From contig JAAZAI010000058.1 of assembly GCA_012514445.1 (NCBI GenBank), forward strand, positions 1 through 7,118: a DNA stretch of 7,118 nucleotides, given 5' to 3'. The DNA is from Lentisphaerota bacterium (GTDB lineage: Bacteria; Verrucomicrobiota; Kiritimatiellia; RFP12; UBA3636). Of the stretch, positions 1 to 7,118 are shown piece by piece; positions within the stretch are counted from its first letter, which is position 1, and the number at the start of each line of letters is the position of its first letter. The notes under the pieces were generated by a model. It was not told the origin of the DNA, did no database searches, and saw only the letters and a list, made by a program, of their open reading frames with translations. The position numbers were made by a program, and so were the translations under genes.

Positions 1-154
1 AGAGCCTTTGTGCGAAGTAGGCTCAATACTAAGCGCCTCGAAATAGAAGCAACAACAAAACGCCATTCTCTATCGCCATTCCGTGCTTTCTGTGCTTTCC
101 GTGGAAAAACAATTACGAGACTCTTAGTAACACTGTTGGGGCAGCATAGAAGGG
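1..154. other. Non-coding leader region, less GC-rich
   Basis: I see no convincing gene here. The stretch is visibly less GC-rich than the rest of the window. It begins with a possible 6-bp hairpin (GAGCCT at 2-7 with AGGCTC at 19-24) and contains two copies of CGCCATT (61-67 and 74-80) followed by a short tandem repeat. A reading frame crosses it from position 10, but its translation looks like random sequence with no domain or signal peptide. The promoter of the downstream lipoprotein gene should lie here, but I cannot pick out a convincing -35/-10 pair. Confidence 0.5.
82..103. repeat. 9-bp tandem repeat, about 2.5 copies
   Basis: The unit YGTGCTTTC occurs at 82-90 and 91-99, followed by a partial CGTG at 100-103. 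From memory, short arrays of this 'ccgtgctttccgtgg' style occur between genes in some Verrucomicrobiota-like genomes. No function is evident. It lies about 50 bp upstream of the small lipoprotein gene. Confidence 0.5.
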
Positions 155-510
155 ATGAAATACTCGTGGACACCCATGGTCCTGCTGATGTTAGTCGCGG
201 GATGTCGTACTACCCCCGAATCACACTGTCACACCGTGGTGATTTCCGCAGTTGACAGCGCCACTGGCGATTCGATTCCTATCTCCGTGAAGGCGGCGGC
301 CGCTAGCACAGTTGCGATCACGCATACGAACGATGTATTCAAGGCCGAGGTAAGCAGCCCGGGTTACCCGCCTGCCGTGCTTCTTCTGGAACATGGATTC
401 AGTGGATCAGTCACCGTGATCATGGACAAGAAAGAGAGCCCCAACCAAGGAATCCAGCCTACAAAATGGCCCGCGAGGACGCGGGCCATTTTGCTGCTGA
501 TTCTAGTCGT

Positions 511-520
<10 letters not shown>
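155..520 (+). CDS. Putative small lipoprotein, 3' end uncertain
   Basis: I do not recognise the family. The first 17 residues look like a lipoprotein signal peptide: a short basic start (MKYSW), a hydrophobic core and a lipobox LVAGC with Cys17, so the product should be exported and lipid-anchored. Residues 25-92 (HCHTVVISAVDSATGDSIPI onward, to VTVIMDKK) alternate hydrophobic and polar residues and resemble a small beta-sandwich of the carboxypeptidase-regulatory type; that is a weak guess. The tail after about residue 92 (ESPNQGIQPTKWPAR then a hydrophobic run) reads straight through the 13-bp hairpin at 463-492, and the stop overlaps the end of convergent ileS by 10 bp. This suggests the true 3' end is lost, or the frame has run into intergenic sequence. 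AGAAGGG abuts the ATG with no spacer, which is poor for a ribosome binding site. Base composition is less GC-rich than the neighbours, compatible with a different origin. The lipoprotein reading is moderately sure; function is unknown. Confidence 0.5.
463..492. terminator. Bidirectional hairpin terminator after ileS
   Basis: A perfect 13-bp stem, AAAATGGCCCGCG (463-475) with CGCGGGCCATTTT (480-492), closes on the 4-nt loop AGGA. Read on the minus strand it starts 18 nt beyond the ileS stop codon and ends in four T residues, so it is well placed as the ileS intrinsic terminator. The A/T ends make it symmetrical, so it could also stop transcription arriving from the plus-strand lipoprotein gene. 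The U tract is short and partly inside the stem. Confidence 0.8.
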
Positions 521-3684
<3,164 letters not shown>

Positions 3685-3700
3685 GGCGGGTCTTCCGTGT

Positions 3701-3721
3701 CCGGGGCGGACGCCGCCTCGG
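3701..3721 (-). promoter_or_regulatory. Hairpin in the ileS 5' leader
   Basis: The predicted ileS mRNA starts near 3726. Almost at once it can fold a stem of CCG-A-GGCGG with CCGCC-C-CGG around the loop CGT, which is 8 pairs and one A.C mismatch. The fold ends 4 nt before the Shine-Dalgarno GGAAGA (3691-3696). It could stabilise the 5' end or affect translation. In GC-rich sequence a stem this size can also arise by chance, and no known leader class is recognised. Confidence 0.35.
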
Positions 3722-3732
3722 TAAATCCCACA

Positions 3733-3761
3733 ATTTTAGCCCATTCGGCGGCGCAAGGCAA
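3733..3761 (-). promoter_or_regulatory. Sigma70-type promoter for ileS
   Basis: Read on the minus strand, a -35 TTGCCT (3756-3761) and a -10 TAAAAT (3733-3738) are separated by exactly 17 bp. Transcription should start near 3726 and give a leader of about 42 nt before the ileS ATG. The -10 sits in one of the few AT-rich patches of the intergenic region. The promoter is back-to-back with the one for the gene at 3805. Confidence 0.6.
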
Positions 3762-3768
3762 GAAGCCG

Positions 3769-3798
3769 TTGCGCGAGGCGCTCCCTTTTTTGTAGAAT
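3769..3798 (+). promoter_or_regulatory. Promoter giving a leaderless mRNA
   Basis: A -35 TTGCGC (3769-3774) and a -10 TAGAAT (3793-3798) have an 18-bp spacer. The expected start point, about 7 nt after the -10, is the A of the ATG at 3805 itself. No Shine-Dalgarno sequence fits between -10 and ATG, so the transcript should be leaderless. The last three bases of the -10 region are in frame with an upstream TAG (3793-3795), so translation cannot begin further upstream. Confidence 0.55.
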
Positions 3799-3804
3799 CG
3801 GCGC

Positions 3805-4428
3805 ATGACCGAATGGAATCTGCGCTCCCGCTCGCACGCCTGCCACCAGTGCGCCGCCGCCTTCGCCGACGGCGAACGCTGCTTTTCCTGCGTCGCCCCG
3901 TTCACCGCGCCCGTCGTCCAGGAGATCTTCGCCGAGAAGATCGCCGCCCAGGCGGCCGAGGGCAAGGCCGCGAAGAACCCCGACTACGTCCGGCTCGATT
4001 TCTGCGCCGGCTGCTGGGACGCCCGGCGCGCGCTCGACTGGATCAGCCTGTGGAACAGTCCCTATGCCGCCCCGGAGCCCCCCGCCGCCGAGCCGCTGCC
4101 GCGCGAAACCGCCGAATCCCTCCTGCGCAAGCTGCTCGAAGGCGACGACCTCGTCGAAAACGGACCCGTGATCTTCGTCCTCGCCGTGATGCTCGAGCGC
4201 AAGAAGATTCTTCTTGAGCGCAGCGTCCGCCGCGGCGAGGACGGCGCGATCGTGCGCGTGTACGAGCACCGCAAGTCCGGCGAAGTCATGCTCATCGCCG
4301 ACCCGCAGCTCCAGGTCGACCAGATCCCCTCCGTGCAGCAGCGCATCGAAGCGCTGCTCGCCCCGCCGCCGCCGGAGCCGGAGACCGCCCCCGCGCCTGA
4401 AGCGGACCCGCCCGACGTGGCGTTTTGA
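3805..4428 (+). CDS. Conserved hypothetical protein with three CxxC pairs
   Basis: This is a 207-residue, probably cytoplasmic protein with no signal peptide or membrane segment. Three CxxC pairs, C13/C16, C26/C29 and C67/C70 (CHQC, CFSC, CAGC), strongly suggest bound zinc; the first two resemble a zinc ribbon. A second conserved-looking block follows at 119-186: a hydrophobic helix (PVIFVLAVMLERKKILLER), a short strand region, and DPQLQVDQIPSVQQRIEALL. From memory, similar proteins with a Cys-rich N-terminus and the FVLAxxLxRKKxL motif recur as uncharacterised proteins in Planctomycetota and relatives; I cannot name a function. The C-terminal 20 residues are Pro/Glu/Ala-rich and likely disordered. 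The start is fixed by an in-frame TAG 12 nt upstream (3793-3795), and the ATG coincides with the predicted transcription start. The gene is divergent from ileS and is followed by a hairpin-repeat cluster, so it is probably monocistronic. Confidence 0.85.
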   Translation: MTEWNLRSRSHACHQCAAAFADGERCFSCVAPFTAPVVQEIFAEKIAAQAAEGKAAKNPDYVRLDFCAGCWDARRALDWISLWNSPYAAPEPPAAEPLPRETAESLLRKLLEGDDLVENGPVIFVLAVMLERKKILLERSVRRGEDGAIVRVYEHRKSGEVMLIADPQLQVDQIPSVQQRIEALLAPPPPEPETAPAPEADPPDVAF

Positions 4429-4444
4429 TGGCCGAGGGACAAGC

Positions 4445-4475
4445 CCCGCAGGCAAGGGCCTGCCTGCGGGAAGAG
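4445..4475 (-). repeat. Hairpin repeat unit, inverted copy
   Basis: CCCGCAGGCA (4445-4454) pairs perfectly with TGCCTGCGGG (4461-4470), followed by AAGAG, the reverse of the CTCTT that opens the direct copies. It differs from the others at six positions. Four of these form two compensatory stem changes (C-G for T-A and A-T for G-C), so pairing is kept; the other two are in the loop. It starts 16 nt after the stop at 4428 and could act as that gene's terminator, though no U tract follows. Confidence 0.75.
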
Positions 4476-4512
4476 GGTAAAACCTGCCGGGAGCATGCTT
4501 GCGAAGCTTTTA

Positions 4513-4545
4513 CACTCTTCCTGCGGGCAGGTTCTTGCCCGCAGG
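4513..4545 (+). repeat. Hairpin repeat unit, direct copy 1
   Basis: The stem CCTGCGGGCA (4520-4529) pairs with TGCCCGCAGG (4536-4545) around the loop GGTTCT. The 33 nt are identical to the copy at 4552-4584, with a period of 39 bp, which points to recent duplication or conversion. Confidence 0.8.
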
Positions 4546-4551
4546 CGCTCC

Positions 4552-4584
4552 CACTCTTCCTGCGGGCAGGTTCTTGCCCGCAGG
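4552..4584 (+). repeat. Hairpin repeat unit, direct copy 2
   Basis: This is a 33-nt exact duplicate of 4513-4545, with stem arms at 4559-4568 and 4575-4584. The bases flanking the two copies differ, so the identity ends sharply at the unit borders. Confidence 0.8.
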
Positions 4585-4615
4585 TCCCCTCCCACACCCA
4601 CGCCTCGCGCGGGGT

Positions 4616-4651
4616 CGACAAAGATTACGACAAGGATTACGACAAAGATAT
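4616..4651 (+). repeat. 12-bp tandem repeat, three copies
   Basis: The units CGACAAAGATTA, CGACAAGGATTA and CGACAAAGATAT run head to tail with one to three differences. In one frame they would read Asp-Lys-Asp-Tyr repeats, but no credible gene surrounds them. The array is richer in A/T than its surroundings. No function is evident; replication slippage is the likely origin. Confidence 0.75.
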
Positions 4652-4766
4652 CTCGCGCAATCAAGCACCCTAATCCTTCGCCTTAATCTCTCCCCCTCCC
4701 ACACATGCTTTCAGCCTCCCTCTGCGACCGACCGCTCACCGATTACCCTCAAACACTCATTTCTCA

Positions 4767-4795
4767 TTGTCGGGTCGCGAGGCGTTTGATAGAAT
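4767..4795 (+). promoter_or_regulatory. Sigma70-type promoter of the gspF operon
   Basis: TTGTCG (4767-4772) and TAGAAT (4790-4795) are separated by 17 bp. Transcription should begin near 4802 and give a leader of about 103 nt before the gspF ATG. The same TAGAAT -10 is used at 3793-3798, and both promoters have CGCGAGGCG in the spacer region. Confidence 0.65.
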
Positions 4796-4800
4796 GCACG

Positions 4801-4904
4801 GGAAGAGCGGCGGAGTTTTCTGGAATGGAAACTGCTTCCGTGGGGCTGGGCACGACGGATCCGGACAGGCCGGAACGGCGGCATCAACATCGGAGAGGCA
4901 CGAT
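4801..4904 (+). promoter_or_regulatory. Foldable 5' leader of gspF with RBS
   Basis: The predicted leader can form several stems. GGAAG (4801-4805) pairs with CTTCC (4835-4839), enclosing AGTTTTC (4814-4820) with GAAACT (4828-4833). TCCGG (4860-4864) pairs with CCGGA (4870-4874). TCCG (4837-4840) could instead pair with CGGA at 4856-4859 or with CGGA at 4891-4894, which is part of the ribosome-binding region GGAGAGG (4892-4898). That mutual exclusion could control translation, but it matches no riboswitch I know, including the c-di-GMP classes. Only the ribosome binding site, 6 nt before the ATG, is firm. Confidence 0.4.
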
Positions 4905-6173
4905 ATGCAGAAGTTCAACTACGTGGCGCTGGACGCGCAGGGCAAGGAGCAGAAGGGCGTGGTCGAGGCGAACGACCAGAACCAGGCCATCACCGCCTTG
5001 CGCCAGCACAATTTGTTCCCGCAGTCGGTGACGCCAGTAGGCGGGACGGCCAAGACGAAGTCCAAGTCCTTGGGAGCCAAGGAGATCAACATCAAGATGC
5101 CGGCCTTCCTCCGCGGCCGGGTGAAGGCCAAGGATCTGATGGTGCTGACGCGTCAGCTCGCGACGCTGGTGGATTCGGGCCTGCCGCTGATCCGCGGCCT
5201 GCGCATCTTGACGAAGCAGACGAAGAACGCGCAGATCAAGGAGGCCCTCACGGGCATGAGCGCCTCGGTCGAGGGAGGCGCGACGTTTTCGGAGGCGCTT
5301 TCGCAGTACCCGAAGATTTTCGACCATCTCTACGTGAACATGGCGAAGGCGGGCGAGGCGGGCGGCGTGCTGGAGCAGTCGCTGACGCGCCTGGCGGAGT
5401 TCCTCGAGAAGGCGGAGAAGATCAAGAACAAGGTCAAGAGCGCGATGACGTACCCGACGGTGGTGCTTTTCGTGGCCTTGGGCATCACGGGCTTCCTGAT
5501 GGTCGCGGTCATCCCGAAGTTCGAGAAGGTGTTCACGGATCTTCTCGGCGAAGGCAAGAAGATGCCGCCGCTGACCCAGTTCGTGATGAACATCAGCAGC
5601 ACGTTCTCCGACAAGGGGACGGTGCTGCCCATCGTGGTGGGCATCGCCGTGATCGTGGTCGGAATCAAGCTCTGGTACAAGACGGCGACGGGCCGACTGG
5701 CCCTCGACCGCCTGAAGCTCTACATCCCCGGCGTGGGCCCGCTGATCCTCAAATCCTCGATCGGCCGCTCCACGCGCACGCTGGGCACGCTCATGCAGTC
5801 GGGCGTGCCGGTGCTGCAGGCGCTCGACATCGTGCGCGACACCGCGGGCAACGCGGTCATTTCGAAGGCCTACCAGGACATCCACGAGAGCGTCAAGGAG
5901 GGCGAGAGCATGACGCCGCCGATGGAGCGCTCCAAGGTGTTCCCGGCGATGGTGGTGAGCATGGTGGACGTCGGCGAGGAGACGGGCGCCCTGCCCGGCA
6001 TGCTCGGCCGCATCGCCAACACGTACGACGACGAGGTGGACAACGCCGTCGACGCGATGACGTCGATCATCGAGCCGGTGATGATCGTGTTCCTGGCGGT
6101 CGTCGTCGGCACCATCGTCGTCGCGATGTTCATGCCCCTCACGACCATCATCAGCGGCATGAGCGGCAACTAG
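4905..6173 (+). CDS. gspF: GspF/PilC inner-membrane platform protein
   Basis: This is the polytopic inner-membrane platform of a type II secretion or type IV pilus-like system, which couples the assembly ATPase to pseudopilus growth. The 422 residues are the usual family length. The N-terminus FNYVALDAQGKEQKGVVEA is typical, followed by two GspF cytoplasmic helical domains. The first covers about 78-201 (RQLATLVDSGLPLIRGLRIL, then KAGEAGGVLEQSL at 148-160). The second covers about 284-412 (RTLGTLMQSGVPVLQALDIV at 291-310, then VGEETGALPGML at 356-367). Membrane segments lie near 185-204, 239-257 and 389-411. I chose the ATG at 4905 because GGAGAGG precedes it at a good distance and the conserved N-terminus starts there. 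An in-frame ATG at 4767 would put the promoter inside the gene. It is first in an operon, 24 bp before a prepilin gene. No GspE-type ATPase gene precedes it. GspF and PilC cannot be told apart from this alone; the GspG-like neighbour favours type II secretion. Confidence 0.93.
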   Translation: MQKFNYVALDAQGKEQKGVVEANDQNQAITALRQHNLFPQSVTPVGGTAKTKSKSLGAKEINIKMPAFLRGRVKAKDLMVLTRQLATLVDSGLPLIRGLRILTKQTKNAQIKEALTGMSASVEGGATFSEALSQYPKIFDHLYVNMAKAGEAGGVLEQSLTRLAEFLEKAEKIKNKVKSAMTYPTVVLFVALGITGFLMVAVIPKFEKVFTDLLGEGKKMPPLTQFVMNISSTFSDKGTVLPIVVGIAVIVVGIKLWYKTATGRLALDRLKLYIPGVGPLILKSSIGRSTRTLGTLMQSGVPVLQALDIVRDTAGNAVISKAYQDIHESVKEGESMTPPMERSKVFPAMVVSMVDVGEETGALPGMLGRIANTYDDEVDNAVDAMTSIIEPVMIVFLAVVVGTIVVAMFMPLTTIISGMSGN

Positions 6174-6197
6174 CCGCTCGCCGGAAGGAGGACCCAG

Positions 6198-7052
6198 ATG
6201 AAACGCAACTTCAACAAAGGCCAGGGCTTCACGCTCATCGAGATGATGATCGTGATGCTCGTGATCATCGTGCTCGCGGGCATGGTCTTCAAGCTCATGG
6301 GCGTCGCGGGCGCCAAGAACGAAGAGGCGAACACGAAGGCCACGCTCCAGAAGGTGGCCAACGCGCTGGAGGAGTACCGGGCGATCTACGGCAAATACCC
6401 GCCCGTCTACTCCTATCCCGGCCTCGGCCAGCCGGTGCGCTACGAATACGCCAACGAGCGCTATCTGGAGGCGGAAGTCGGACCTGAATTCGCCCAGTAC
6501 CTCAAGAACGCCTCGAAGGACAAGGACATCTGGAGCAAGAACGAAGGCCGGCTCTTCACCTTCGGCCTGCTCTCCTACTTCGTCCCCCGCTACAAGGGCC
6601 ATGCGGATCGCGCGCCGGACATCTTCGTCGGCGGCGCCGCGGACGATCCCGACACCGAGAACAGCGACGAGAGCGACACCTACAGCAAGGACCGGACGAT
6701 CAACCAGTGGGAGGTCCACAACGTCCGGCGCTCCCAGGAGCGCATGAGCCAGTTCGACCTGCAGGAGAACATCGACTCCGCCCGCAAGATCCTGCCCTAT
6801 CTCGACGGCGCGCTCAAAGCCGACGGCTCGGTCGAAAGCTACGGCATCATCCGCTCGGAGCCCATCGGCTGCTCCTACAACGGAGTGCCCTACAAGAACC
6901 AGAATCTCACCATCAAGGACGGCTGGGAGCGTGAAATTCTCTACGAGTCCAGCCCGCCGCACGACACGTACAAGCTCTGGTCCCTGGGCCCCGACGGCCG
7001 CGACGGCCGCGACGGCACGTCGTCGGACGACATCGTCCTCACCAGCGAATAG
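6198..7052 (+). CDS. GspG-like prepilin with long central region
   Basis: This should be a type IV prepilin-like protein, cleaved and methylated by a prepilin peptidase and built into a pseudopilus. The class III signal is clear: a basic 10-residue leader ending in Gly10, then FTLIEMMIVMLVIIVLAG, with Glu5 of the mature protein present. The helix continues into ATLQKVANALEEYRAIYGKY and PP (49-69), and the end holds DGWEREILYE and YKLWSLGPDGRDG...DDIV (241-280). These are the usual GspG landmarks, the last being the calcium-loop region. GspG is normally about 140 residues; here 284, with roughly 160 extra residues between about 75 and 238. These are rich in charged and aromatic residues, with an acidic patch near 149-160 (DDPDTENSDESD). 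AAGGAGGA (6185-6192) precedes the ATG. The gene is co-transcribed with gspF upstream and another prepilin downstream. It could be a lineage-specific prepilin rather than the major GspG subunit. Confidence 0.88.
   Translation: MKRNFNKGQGFTLIEMMIVMLVIIVLAGMVFKLMGVAGAKNEEANTKATLQKVANALEEYRAIYGKYPPVYSYPGLGQPVRYEYANERYLEAEVGPEFAQYLKNASKDKDIWSKNEGRLFTFGLLSYFVPRYKGHADRAPDIFVGGAADDPDTENSDESDTYSKDRTINQWEVHNVRRSQERMSQFDLQENIDSARKILPYLDGALKADGSVESYGIIRSEPIGCSYNGVPYKNQNLTIKDGWEREILYESSPPHDTYKLWSLGPDGRDGRDGTSSDDIVLTSE
6992..7016 (+). repeat. 9-bp tandem repeat coding GRDGRDG
   Basis: CGACGGCCG occurs at 6992-7000 and 7001-7009, with CGACGGC at 7010-7016. It encodes the Asp-Gly-Arg repeats of the C-terminal loop of the GspG-like prepilin, in the position where the family binds calcium. 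A slippage duplication would lengthen this loop in steps of three residues. Confidence 0.6.
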
Positions 7053-7063
7053 GAGACACCTTG

Positions 7064-7118
7064 ATGAAGCGATTCGAAACCAGGCCCCGCGGGGGCTTCA
7101 CCCTGATCGAGCTGCTCG
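7064..7118 (+). CDS. Second prepilin, cut by window end
   Basis: Only the first 18 codons are visible. They read MKRFETRPRGGFTLIELL: a basic leader ending in Gly-Gly, then the FTLIE prepilin signature with Glu at mature position 5. The product should be another prepilin-peptidase substrate, probably a minor pseudopilin (GspH/I/J/K position) or a further prepilin. AGGAGA (7051-7056) overlaps the stop of the preceding gene and lies 7 nt before the ATG; an in-frame TTG directly precedes the ATG. Only 11 bp separate it from the previous gene, so it is in the same operon. The rest lies beyond the window and cannot be judged. Confidence 0.85.
   Translation, partial: MKRFETRPRGGFTLIELL

Larger units (their letters stand above)
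4445..4584. repeat. Hairpin-repeat cluster, BIME/MITE-like
   Basis: Three related 31-nt units each fold into a perfect 10-bp stem with a 6-nt loop. One is in inverted orientation (4445-4475) and two are direct (4515-4545 and 4554-4584). The first two are joined by a further inverted pair, GAAGAGGGTAAAA (4470-4482) with TTTTACACTCTTC (4508-4520), which has one mismatch. Together they make a long imperfect palindrome with arms 4445-4482 and 4508-4545 around a 25-nt centre. That centre contains GCATGC and a small stem GCTT/AAGC (4497-4507). The arrangement recalls paired REP elements (BIMEs) or a miniature inverted-repeat element. No transposase, target duplication or mobilising gene is in view. 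Confidence 0.8.
4429..4766. other. Intergenic region with repeats, no gene
   Basis: No reading frame here is credible. The short frames simply translate the repeats (PAGRFLPAG, DKDYDKDYDKD). The region holds a hairpin-repeat cluster (4445-4584), a 12-bp tandem repeat (4616-4651), and then a C/T-rich stretch from about 4665 to 4765 with no stem or motif I recognise, ending at the promoter of the secretion operon. No terminator with a U tract is seen for the upstream gene; the first hairpin, 16 nt after its stop, may serve. Confidence 0.7.

Noticed and set aside
10..255. 81-codon open frame before the lipoprotein gene
   Set aside because: It has no ribosome binding site, no family likeness, and it overlaps the better-supported lipoprotein start in another frame.
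4445..4584. CRISPR array
   Set aside because: The repeats are only three, one is inverted, and the gap between the direct copies is 6 bp, too short for a spacer; no cas gene is in view.
4425..4789. Short open frames over the intergenic repeats
   Set aside because: Their products only translate the hairpin and 12-bp repeats (PAGRFLPAG, DKDYDKDYDKD); no start site or non-repeat domain supports them.
4767..4904. Upstream in-frame ATG that would lengthen GspF by 46 residues
   Set aside because: It would overlap the -35/-10 promoter, has no ribosome binding site, and adds residues unlike the family; the ATG at 4905 has GGAGAGG and the conserved N-terminus.
4801..4904. c-di-GMP riboswitch upstream of gspF
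   Set aside because: The GEMM core elements (such as the conserved CACAnGGCAAACC block) are not present in the leader.
4884..6962. Open frame of 692 codons antisense to gspF and the prepilin gene
   Set aside because: It spans two real genes and their intergenic gap and has a His/Arg/Asp-rich, repetitive composition without any recognisable domain.

Overview
This is a GC-rich bacterial chromosomal window. Nothing in it is phage, plasmid, CRISPR or IS-like. The organism is probably a member of the Planctomycetota-Verrucomicrobiota-Chlamydiota group, perhaps a Kiritimatiellota- or Lentisphaerota-like lineage. This is an inference from three things. The isoleucyl-tRNA synthetase is of the eukaryote-like type that chlamydiae also carry. 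The small three-CxxC protein resembles a conserved uncharacterised family I associate with this group. The secretion/pilus genes are of the GspF plus multiple-prepilin kind common there. No rRNA or other taxonomic marker is present, so the placement is tentative.

Layout. Positions 1-154 are a less GC-rich non-coding stretch. It leads into a small putative lipoprotein gene (155-520, +) whose last codons run through a perfect 13-bp hairpin (463-492). That hairpin is placed to terminate the convergent ileS gene (511-3684, -), a complete type-2 isoleucyl-tRNA synthetase. Positions 3685-3804 hold back-to-back promoters: one for ileS with a short leader containing a hairpin, and one for a 207-residue putative zinc-binding protein (3805-4428, +). 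The -10 box of the second lies so close to its ATG that the mRNA should be leaderless.

Positions 4429-4904 have no convincing gene. They hold a family of three hairpin repeats, two direct and one inverted, with paired compensatory base changes. They also hold a 12-bp tandem repeat, a pyrimidine-rich stretch, a sigma70-type promoter and a foldable leader of about 100 nt. That promoter starts an operon: a GspF/PilC inner-membrane platform protein (4905-6173), a GspG-like prepilin with an unusually long central region (6198-7052), and a second prepilin cut off by the window end (7064-7118).

How the genes work together. The last three genes form one tightly spaced operon with strong Shine-Dalgarno sites and should build part of a type II secretion or type IV pilus-like machine. 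The platform protein organises assembly and the prepilins form the fibre. The ATPase, secretin and prepilin peptidase are not in view. ileS and the zinc-binding gene are independent transcription units that share a divergent promoter region. I see no clear sign of a wholly new system. The most unusual items are the covarying hairpin-repeat cluster, the leaderless promoter, and the enlarged GspG-like prepilin.
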